The translations under genes were made by a program, and so were the position numbers. From Crocinitomicaceae bacterium (lineage in GTDB: Bacteria; Bacteroidota; Bacteroidia; Flavobacteriales_D; Crocinitomicaceae), in NCBI GenBank assembly GCA_021740085.1, contig JAIPAL010000009.1, positions 1-48,368 on the forward strand: a DNA stretch of 48,368 nt, in the 5' to 3' direction. The notes beneath the pieces were generated by a model. That model saw only the letters and a program-made list of their open reading frames with translations. It was not told where the DNA came from and made no database searches. Positions 1-6,061 of the stretch are shown here, in pieces (within the stretch, counting starts at the first letter, position 1; the number at the start of each line of letters is the position of its first letter).

Positions 1-134
1 CGCGCATTAGGCCCACCAACTACCATCACGATAAAATCACCTGCTTCAACATATAGATTCTTATTGGAAATGGGAGGCTTTAATAAAGCACGATTTTCAT
101 CAATCCATTTCTTAAGGTTGAAGGGAGCCAACAT
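1..134 (-). CDS. nbaC: 3-hydroxyanthranilate 3,4-dioxygenase, N-terminal fragment
   Basis: Only the first 44 codons are inside the window; the gene runs off the left edge. The translation starts [15 protein letters not shown] and continues through LLKPP to [12 protein letters not shown], which matches the highly conserved N-terminus of 3-hydroxyanthranilate 3,4-dioxygenase. This cupin iron enzyme of the kynurenine pathway opens 3-hydroxyanthranilate on the way to quinolinate and NAD, or to further catabolism. The start is the ATG at 132-134. The metal-binding His/Glu residues lie beyond the window. It is on the same strand as folA and thyA, 30 bases downstream of folA, so it could be co-transcribed with them. 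The family call is firm; completeness cannot be judged. Confidence 0.88.
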   Translation of the reverse strand, partial: MLAPFNLKKWIDENRALLKPPISNKNLYVEAGDFIVMVVGGPNA

Positions 135-164
135 AGTAGTAAGTTTTTATAAAATTAAAAAAGT

Positions 165-686
165 TTATTGATTATAGTCACTTATAAGCGTGTATTGTTT
201 TGTAATAAAGCTATGGGCGTGTTTGTCATCTATTTCTTGTGTTAAGATAACCTTTGTCTTCCATTCTATGGGATTGAATGCTGGAAAAAACACATCCGCT
301 GAAAAAGTGGAAGCTACGTGCGAAATATACATTTCATCAATGCACTTTTCTTGTAAAGCAAGGCGATAAATTTCGCCACCACCAATGATAAATAGTTGCT
401 CGTTAGTATCTTGAAAATGAGCTAAACAATCCTTTAAATTATTAAAAACGAGACATCCATCAACTTTGAATTGCGGGTCTCTACTTAAGATAACATTCGT
501 TCTATTTGATAACGGTCGGTATTTCTCTGGAATAGAATCGTAATTTTTTCTACCCATAATAACCACACTCCCCGAAGTTTTTTCTTTAAAAAAACGCATG
601 TCATTCGGCAAATGCCACATTAGATCATTGTTTTTTCCAATGCCATTTTCGGCATCCATTGCTACTATTATGCTTGCTTTTCTCAA
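165..686 (-). CDS. folA: Dihydrofolate reductase
   Basis: This 173-residue protein reduces dihydrofolate to tetrahydrofolate with NADPH. It has the DHFR N-terminal signature [23 protein letters not shown] (split here only by reading), the NADPH-binding [13 protein letters not shown] segment and the FIIGGGEIY motif, at the usual family length. The start is a TTG at 684-686; the next in-frame ATG lies inside the conserved IVAMDAE segment and would delete the first strand. That TTG overlaps the TGA of thyA (TTGA), so translation is probably coupled. The pairing makes sense because thymidylate synthase generates the dihydrofolate that this enzyme recycles. Confidence 0.95.
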   Translation of the reverse strand: MRKASIIVAMDAENGIGKNNDLMWHLPNDMRFFKEKTSGSVVIMGRKNYDSIPEKYRPLSNRTNVILSRDPQFKVDGCLVFNNLKDCLAHFQDTNEQLFIIGGGEIYRLALQEKCIDEMYISHVASTFSADVFFPAFNPIEWKTKVILTQEIDDKHAHSFITKQYTLISDYNQ

Positions 687-1477
687 ACGGCTACGATTCC
701 TTTAATATGTGGATGTGGGTCATAATTACATAATTCAAAATCATCTATCGTAAATTCGAATATATCCTTCACAGCAGGATTAATCTTCATCGTTGGTAAG
801 GTTCTTATTTCTCTCGATAGTTGTAATTCAACTTGTTCTAAATGATTGGTGTACAAATGCGTATCACCAAAGGTATGGATGAATTCCCCAACTTGAAGAT
901 CACATACTTGCGCTATCATCATGGTGAGCAAGGCATAGGAAGCGATGTTGAATGGCACCCCTAGAAAAGTGTCTGCACTACGTTGGTATAATTGGCAGCT
1001 TAACTTGCCATTTGCTACATAAAATTGAAATAAACTATGACAGGGTGGTAATGCCATTTGATTCACATCCGCCACATTCCATGCCGAGACGATTAGCCTT
1101 CTTGAATCTGGATTTGTTTTTATCTGATGAATCACCTGCGAAATTTGATCGATTGCGCCACCATCTTTCGTTGGCCAACTTCTCCATTGGTGTCCATAGA
1201 CAGGACCAAGGTTTCCGTTTTCATCCGCCCATTCATCCCAAATCCGCACATTGTTTTCTTTTAAGTAGGCAATGTTGGTGTCTCCTTTCAAAAACCATAA
1301 TAGCTCATGAATAATTGATCTTAGGTGAAGTTTTTTTGTGGTAAGACAAGGAAATCCTTTTGTTAAATCAAAGCGCATTTGATACCCAAAAACAGAGATG
1401 GTTCCAGTTCCGGTTCTGTCTTCTTTCTTTACGCCATTATCAAGAATGTGTTGTAATAATTCGTGGTACTGCTTCAT
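683..1477 (-). CDS. thyA: Thymidylate synthase
   Basis: This 264-residue protein has the same length as the E. coli ThyA. It methylates dUMP to dTMP using 5,10-methylene-tetrahydrofolate and releases dihydrofolate. Visible features are the phosphate-binding DRTGTGT near residues 20-26, the catalytic Cys146 in [11 protein letters not shown], the [10 protein letters not shown] segment, and the C-terminal [12 protein letters not shown]. It starts at an ATG (1475-1477) preceded by a perfect TAnnTTTG box. folA follows with a 4-base overlap, giving a thyA-folA operon. Identification is essentially certain. Confidence 0.97.
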   Translation of the reverse strand: MKQYHELLQHILDNGVKKEDRTGTGTISVFGYQMRFDLTKGFPCLTTKKLHLRSIIHELLWFLKGDTNIAYLKENNVRIWDEWADENGNLGPVYGHQWRSWPTKDGGAIDQISQVIHQIKTNPDSRRLIVSAWNVADVNQMALPPCHSLFQFYVANGKLSCQLYQRSADTFLGVPFNIASYALLTMMIAQVCDLQVGEFIHTFGDTHLYTNHLEQVELQLSREIRTLPTMKINPAVKDIFEFTIDDFELCNYDPHPHIKGIVAV

Positions 1478-1498
1478 GCTTAAAATAACTTACAAATA

Positions 1499-1506
1499 CA
1501 AAATTA
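1499..1506 (-). promoter_or_regulatory. Bacteroidota -7 promoter box for thyA-folA
   Basis: On the minus strand this reads TAATTTTG, a perfect match to TAnnTTTG, with about 21 bases between it and the thyA ATG. No clear TTTG -33 box is seen about 20 bases upstream, so support rests on the -7 box and its position. Confidence 0.5.
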
Positions 1507-1588
1507 GCTTATTACATCACTTGTTGCTAAGTACTGAAAAATGTTTTTTGAACAAGTTAATAACCAAAAACGATATGTAGGAATTGTG

Positions 1589-1596
1589 TATCTTCG
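1589..1596 (+). promoter_or_regulatory. Possible -7 promoter box for the small secreted protein gene
   Basis: TATCTTCG is a one-base variant of TAnnTTTG and ends only 4 bases before the ATG at 1601. If used, the transcript would be leaderless or nearly so. No convincing -33 box is seen. Confidence 0.35.
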
Positions 1597-1600
1597 CTCA

Positions 1601-1996
1601 ATGATAAAGGGTATTTTATTTTCGTGCTTTTTATGTTGCTTTCAGCTGATGATTGCTCAATCACTCCCGAAAATCAATCGGAAATGGCAAGGCACTTTTG
1701 ATGGTACTATTCCTGCCTACCAATTAAATACAGGTAATGAGTTGTTGGAGGTAGAATCAAATAGTATTAAGGTTATTATTGAGAAAGAGAAATTCATCAT
1801 TAATCTTGGGGTATTTGAATATGTTGGGGAATATGTTTCTACCAAGAAACAGCGAAAAACGCTTTATATAGTAGGTAAAATAGAGGGGAGAACGGTAAAC
1901 GAATATTTTTTAATTGATCGCAAAACGAAGTCGTTGAGCAGAACAGGAATCATCCCTCAACCGACGGTGATACTTACTAGATCAAGTAAAAAATAA
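1601..1996 (+). CDS. Small secreted protein of unknown function
   Basis: This predicts 131 residues. I chose the ATG at 1601 because it opens a clean signal peptide (MIKGILFSCFLCCFQLMIAQ, cleavage after the Gln-like end) and because a possible promoter box lies just upstream. An upstream in-frame ATG at 1541 would put 20 polar residues before the signal. The mature part is lysine-rich and strand-like, with an early WQGTFDG segment that resembles small periplasmic beta-barrel or lipocalin-like proteins. I do not recognise a family and infer no function. Its last 15 bases overlap, tail to tail, the end of the histidine kinase gene on the other strand. Confidence 0.6.
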   Translation: MIKGILFSCFLCCFQLMIAQSLPKINRKWQGTFDGTIPAYQLNTGNELLEVESNSIKVIIEKEKFIINLGVFEYVGEYVSTKKQRKTLYIVGKIEGRTVNEYFLIDRKTKSLSRTGIIPQPTVILTRSSKK

Positions 1997-3313
1997 ATTA
2001 AATGCGGTTCCTTTTCCTAGGGCACTTTTTACTTCTATTTTTCCTTGATGTGCATCCATAATTAATTTCACATAATATAATCCTAGCCCAAAGCCTTTCA
2101 CATTGTGGATGTTGCCTGTTGGTACACGATAGAATTTTTCAAATATATCGCGGTGATTTTCTTTTTTTATTCCAATTCCATTATCAATAATTTCAATTTT
2201 CAATACATTACGATCATTGCTAGTCTTAATTATAATAATTGGCTTTTCATCACAATATTTAACGGCATTATCTAATAGGTTGTAAATTACGTTGGTAATA
2301 TGAACCGGGTCTGCCTGAATTTGATAATTCGTGGCCTCTAATTCAAGGTCGATTTGCCCGCCTTTATTTAATTGATGCAATTGAAAATTATCCTTAACTT
2401 CTTGAAGTAGCTCGTGGAAATTAAATAATTCTTTATCTAATGTCACTTGGTCTTTGTCTAGTTTCGCTACATTCAATACACGTTCTACTTGTTGTTCGAG
2501 CCGCTTATTTTCTTTAAAAATAATCCCTGCATACTTGTTTACTTTTTCAAAATCTTCAGATTCCAGCTGCATTAGCAACTCACTGGACAAGCTAATGGTT
2601 GAAATAGGCGTTTTTAGTTCGTGTGTCATGTTATTAATGAAATCGTTTTTAATTTCAGATAATTTATTTTGCCTAACGATGATTGATAGGCTGAATCCAA
2701 AGAAAATCAAAATCAATAGGAGAATGACAAAAATGTATATCCATGGGGAAATTAACACCACTGGTTTTAGTGAATAGATTCTTAGTTTCGGAAAATACAC
2801 AGTGAAATAATGCCCGTCTTTCTTCAGGTTTAATTTTTCGGCAGTAATGCCATGGCTTTTATCGGATACCGAAGCATAGAGGGAGTCTTTAGTGTATTTT
2901 ATTAAGCTTCCTAACGTAATTGAATCTGTAAAGCAATCGTAAATACCACAAATAAAATCTTGGTGGACATTTTGTGCGTAAAATTCTTTTTTTAAGAGCG
3001 TTTCTAAATAGAAAGGCCCCAATTCTTCATTAATATCTACGGTAAAATGATTGGCGCTAAGTTGTTTAACGGCTCCATAAACTTCCGTGTTTATATTGCC
3101 ATTTAGATTAATTTGTTTTAAGACTTTTTTAAGCGCAATCTCCACCTGCTGCGTAAAGGCTTTGACATTTAAACTATCTGATTTCGCTTGGATGGCGATG
3201 TTTGTTTCTTGAATTCCGATGGTTTTTTGCATCCATAAGATTTGAACAGACAAGATGGTCACAAGGGATAAAACCCCTAAAATAACTACGAAATTGATTG
3301 TTCTATTTCTCAT
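1982..3313 (-). CDS. Membrane sensor histidine kinase (orphan)
   Basis: This 443-residue protein has a first membrane helix at about 8-28, a periplasmic sensor region of about 160 residues and a second helix at about 189-213. The kinase core follows: the H-box NDFINNMTHELKTPISTIS with phospho-acceptor His231, the N-box NVIYNLLDNAVKYCD, the G1 box IIDNGIGI, the F-box FEKFYRV and the G2 box GFGLGLYYVK. All catalytic elements are present. Two cysteines (122 and 127) in the sensor region could form a disulfide. No response regulator gene is adjacent. It lies 42 bases downstream of the FNR gene on the same strand, and a weak TAnnTTCG box sits in that gap. The stimulus is unknown. Confidence 0.9.
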   Translation of the reverse strand: MRNRTINFVVILGVLSLVTILSVQILWMQKTIGIQETNIAIQAKSDSLNVKAFTQQVEIALKKVLKQINLNGNINTEVYGAVKQLSANHFTVDINEELGPFYLETLLKKEFYAQNVHQDFICGIYDCFTDSITLGSLIKYTKDSLYASVSDKSHGITAEKLNLKKDGHYFTVYFPKLRIYSLKPVVLISPWIYIFVILLLILIFFGFSLSIIVRQNKLSEIKNDFINNMTHELKTPISTISLSSELLMQLESEDFEKVNKYAGIIFKENKRLEQQVERVLNVAKLDKDQVTLDKELFNFHELLQEVKDNFQLHQLNKGGQIDLELEATNYQIQADPVHITNVIYNLLDNAVKYCDEKPIIIIKTSNDRNVLKIEIIDNGIGIKKENHRDIFEKFYRVPTGNIHNVKGFGLGLYYVKLIMDAHQGKIEVKSALGKGTAFNLFFT

Positions 3314-3325
3314 GGCAGATAGGAA

Positions 3326-3333
3326 CGAAGTTA
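3326..3333 (-). promoter_or_regulatory. Weak -7-like box before the orphan histidine kinase
   Basis: On the minus strand it reads TAACTTCG, one base off TAnnTTTG, 12 bases upstream of the kinase ATG. It could give the kinase its own transcript in addition to read-through from the FNR gene. Weak evidence. Confidence 0.25.
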
Positions 3334-3355
3334 CAACGAATTACAACAACTAGCA

Positions 3356-4366
3356 TTAAAAGCCTTGCACGCCATTAACTGTGGTGTATTTTAAGATATT
3401 TTTTTTGTCCGGATAAATCCTTGAAAAGGCAGATTGCACTGCCAATGTTCCTTCGTGAAAACCGCAAAGGATTAATTTCAATTTATTGGTATATGTATTG
3501 ACATCTCCAATAGCGTAAATCCCTGGAATATTGGTCGAATAATCTAATGGATTAACGACAATGGCTCCTTTTTCTATTTCTAATCCCCAATCTGCAATGG
3601 GACCTAGACTTGGTTTTAATCCAAAGAGGGGAATGAAGTGATCAACTTCTCTCACTAATTCTCCTTGTTTTTGGTGAGAAATAACAACTTTTTCTAAGGA
3701 AGTATTCCCCTCTAATCCGACCACTTCTGCTTCCGTTATGAGTTCAATTATTCCTCGTTCTGCCAAGTCAATTACTTTTTGTACCGAATCAAGGTGTCCC
3801 CTGAAGGAGCTATTACGATGAACTAAAATAATTTTCTTTGCTATTTTTCTTTCCGCTAAAAATATCGACCAATCGAGCGCTGAGTCTCCTCCACCTGCAA
3901 TAACGCAGGTTTTATCTTTGTAAAATTCAGGGTCTTTAATCATGTATTCAATCCCTTTATCTTCAAAAGCGGTAATGTTTTCAATAGGTGGTTTTCGCGG
4001 CTCAAATACGCCAAGTCCCCCGGCAATCATAACTATGGGTGCCTTGTGCTTCGTTCCTTTAACTCCAGTAACAATAAAGGAATTATCTGCTTGCTTTTCA
4101 ATTTTTACAGCCGCCTCTCCTAAGGTAAAACCAGGTTTGAAAGGTGCTGATTGTGCCATAAGGTTATCAATAAGCTCACCTGCTAATATGGTTGGAAATC
4201 CAGGGATGTCATAAATGGGCTTTTTGGGATATATCTCTGAACATTGTCCGCCTGGTTGGGGTAATGAATCAATTAGATGGCATTTCAGTTTTAATAAGCC
4301 CGCTTCAAAAACGGTGAATAAGCCCACCGGACCTGTTCCAATAATGATAATATCTGTTTCTATCAT
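3356..4366 (-). CDS. Thioredoxin-reductase-like ferredoxin/flavodoxin-NADP+ reductase
   Basis: This 336-residue FAD/NAD(P)-binding protein has the N-terminal dinucleotide fold IIIIGTGPVG (Gly10, Gly12, Gly15), the GGQC segment around residues 39-42, a second nucleotide fold CVIAGGGDSALDW and the C-terminal FAD motif IYAIGDVNTY. The redox CxxC of thioredoxin reductase is missing between the two folds, which together with the family-like C-terminus places it with the TrxR-type ferredoxin-NADP reductases. It probably passes electrons between NADPH and ferredoxin or flavodoxin in the cytoplasm. It lies between an aldo/keto reductase gene (51-base gap) and the orphan kinase gene on the same strand, without a clear own promoter. 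Confidence 0.85.
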   Translation of the reverse strand: MIETDIIIIGTGPVGLFTVFEAGLLKLKCHLIDSLPQPGGQCSEIYPKKPIYDIPGFPTILAGELIDNLMAQSAPFKPGFTLGEAAVKIEKQADNSFIVTGVKGTKHKAPIVMIAGGLGVFEPRKPPIENITAFEDKGIEYMIKDPEFYKDKTCVIAGGGDSALDWSIFLAERKIAKKIILVHRNSSFRGHLDSVQKVIDLAERGIIELITEAEVVGLEGNTSLEKVVISHQKQGELVREVDHFIPLFGLKPSLGPIADWGLEIEKGAIVVNPLDYSTNIPGIYAIGDVNTYTNKLKLILCGFHEGTLAVQSAFSRIYPDKKNILKYTTVNGVQGF

Positions 4367-4417
4367 ACTTTTTTTTATCTACTTTCTTAACATTTTTAGT
4401 AGGCGAATTGTTTGTTT

Positions 4418-5401
4418 TTAATAATCTGGTTTTCGTGGCTTATTACCCATGATTAATTCAATTCGCTCCATTACTTCAGTCGTAAGTAACTCCTGCGCTG
4501 AAATCGCTTTAAGATTCTCACTTAACTGACTTGTTTTACTTGCACCTAAAATAACCGTACTTACAGTTGGATTTTTTAAACACCAAGCTATACTTAACAC
4601 AGGAAGTGACAATCCAAGATCGTCGGCTAGTGAATTTAATTGACGTGATTTCAAGACCCGGTCTTCAGTAAAGTTTTTATCTTTCAACCACTCTAGCCCT
4701 TCCATTCCTAGGCGAGTTGAATCGGGAAAAGAATCATTGTACTTGCCGCTGAGTATTCCGGAAGCTAATGGGGACCAAATAGTTGTGCCTAGCCCTACCG
4801 TTTTGTAGAGTTGGCTGAATTCATTTTCTACTTTTTCTCTTGTAAATAAATTGTATTCAGGTTGTTCTACAACTGGGCCGATTAAATGATTCTGTCTAGC
4901 AAACATATGTGCCTCCATTATTTCTTGTGCTGACCATTCGCTGGTTCCCCAATACAGAACTTTGCCTTGCGCAATAAGGTGATGCATCGCCCAAACAGTT
5001 TCCTCAATTGGAGTGGCTTTATCGGGTCGATGACAAAGGTAAAGATCTAAATAATCAACCTGTAAACGCTTAAGTGCTTGATGACATGCCTCAAAAACAT
5101 GTTTTCTGTTCAGTCCTTTTTGAGTGGGTAATTGTCCACCGTTGCCAAAAAACACTTTACTGCTTACAATATAACTATCGCGTGACCATCCCAATTTAGT
5201 TAGAATCTTGCCCATTACCTCTTCACTCATGCCACGGGAATAGATCTCAGCATTGTCAAAAAAATTAATGCCGTTATCATAGGCAATTCGCATTAAATCT
5301 TCGGCGTCATTGTCTCCTATTTGTTTCCCAAAAGTAAGCCATGAGCCTAAGGATAAACGACTTATTTTAAGTCCAGTTTTACCTAAAGAGACATATTCCA
5401 T
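4418..5401 (-). CDS. Aldo/keto reductase, potassium-channel beta-subunit-like
   Basis: This predicts 327 residues from the ATG at 5399-5401. A TTG 21 bases further upstream also opens the frame, but it lies inside the promoter -7 box, so the ATG is preferred. The catalytic tetrad is visible: Asp49 and Tyr54 in FFDNAEIYSRG, Lys82 in VSSKVFF and His124 in LYLCHRPD. The YLDLYLCHRPD and QPEYNLF segments and the C-terminal VILGASKTSQL are typical of the NADPH-dependent Kv-beta/YghZ-like group. The substrate is unknown, probably a small aldehyde or ketone. It is the first gene of a possible three-gene minus-strand operon with the FNR and kinase genes. Confidence 0.9.
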   Translation of the reverse strand: MEYVSLGKTGLKISRLSLGSWLTFGKQIGDNDAEDLMRIAYDNGINFFDNAEIYSRGMSEEVMGKILTKLGWSRDSYIVSSKVFFGNGGQLPTQKGLNRKHVFEACHQALKRLQVDYLDLYLCHRPDKATPIEETVWAMHHLIAQGKVLYWGTSEWSAQEIMEAHMFARQNHLIGPVVEQPEYNLFTREKVENEFSQLYKTVGLGTTIWSPLASGILSGKYNDSFPDSTRLGMEGLEWLKDKNFTEDRVLKSRQLNSLADDLGLSLPVLSIAWCLKNPTVSTVILGASKTSQLSENLKAISAQELLTTEVMERIELIMGNKPRKPDY

Positions 5402-5419
5402 TATTATAAATTTAGACTG

Positions 5420-5427
5420 CAAAAATA
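5420..5427 (-). promoter_or_regulatory. -7 promoter box for the aldo/keto reductase gene
   Basis: Minus-strand TATTTTTG is a perfect TAnnTTTG, 18 bases before the ATG. It settles the start choice because the alternative TTG start overlaps this box. No good -33 TTTG at the standard distance. Confidence 0.45.
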
Positions 5428-5487
5428 GTTATTCTAAACAAATGTGGCGAAAGAAAAAAGCGAATATAAAAATAGATTTATTTTTAT

Positions 5488-5495
5488 TATTTTTG
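5488..5495 (+). promoter_or_regulatory. -7 promoter box for the H-NOX operon
   Basis: TATTTTTG is a perfect TAnnTTTG, 14 bases before the H-NOX ATG at 5510. It lies downstream of an in-frame ATG at 5444, which argues that the shorter protein is the real one. The -33 region is A-rich without a TTTG. Confidence 0.45.
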
Positions 5496-5509
5496 TTAAA
5501 AACAAGCAC

Positions 5510-6052
5510 ATGTACGGACTCGTTAACAAAGCCATTAAGGATTTAGTTGTAACAAATCACGGCGAAGATAAATGGAAAGAAATCTGCAAGCTTTCAAATT
5601 TTGAAGATGAAGAGTTTGTTGGAATGAATCCTTATCCGGATAAGCTTACCTATGATTTAGTTAAGAATGCTTCTCATATTTTAAAAGCGGATGCGTCCGA
5701 TATTTTGGAAGCGTTTGGCGAATATTGGATTTTGTATACCGCTAATGAAGGGTATGGTGATTTGATGGATATGTCTGGAAGTTCTTTTGTTGAGTTTCTA
5801 AACAATATGGATATGCTTCATTATAGAATCAATAATATAATGCCAGAACTGGTTGCTCCTCAATTCACAACTAGAAATGAAAAAGAGAATTCTATTGAAT
5901 TAGAATATCGTTCACATAGAGAAGGTTTAACGCCCATGTTAATTGGTTTAATTAAGGGATTAGGGAAGCGATTTGATATGATTTGTCAAATTGAACAAAT
6001 TGTTTTTAAAGGGCCAGATAGCGATTGTCATGTCTTTAAAATAACATGGTGA
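5510..6052 (+). CDS. H-NOX haem nitric-oxide sensor (stand-alone)
   Basis: This 180-residue cytoplasmic haem protein starts MYGLVNKAIKD, the family-typical N-terminus. The proximal haem ligand is His104 (MDMLHYRINN) and the propionate-binding YxSxR motif is Tyr133-Ser135-Arg137 (YRSHRE). The distal position that holds a tyrosine in O2-binding H-NOX (five residues after the motif Arg) is Pro142, and no other obvious distal Tyr is seen, consistent with an NO-selective sensor. The gene is followed after 9 bases by a large soluble kinase gene and then a response regulator gene, so its partner is very likely that kinase. I start it at 5510 because of the conserved N-terminus and the promoter position. 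Family assignment is firm; NO selectivity is inferred. Confidence 0.93.
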   Translation: MYGLVNKAIKDLVVTNHGEDKWKEICKLSNFEDEEFVGMNPYPDKLTYDLVKNASHILKADASDILEAFGEYWILYTANEGYGDLMDMSGSSFVEFLNNMDMLHYRINNIMPELVAPQFTTRNEKENSIELEYRSHREGLTPMLIGLIKGLGKRFDMICQIEQIVFKGPDSDCHVFKITW

Positions 6053-6061
6053 TCTACTGTC

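Noticed and set aside
952-1314. Open frame of 120 codons opposite thyA
   Set aside because: It lies fully antisense to a conserved gene and has no family-like features; it is a shadow of thyA codon use.
2454-2777. Coding frame on the plus strand within the histidine kinase gene
   Set aside because: The kinase motifs on the minus strand are complete; the plus frame has no recognisable content.
5444-5509. Longer H-NOX with 22 more N-terminal residues
   Set aside because: The extra residues are Lys-rich and unlike the family, the conserved start MYGLVN is at 5510, and a promoter box at 5488-5495 lies inside the extension.
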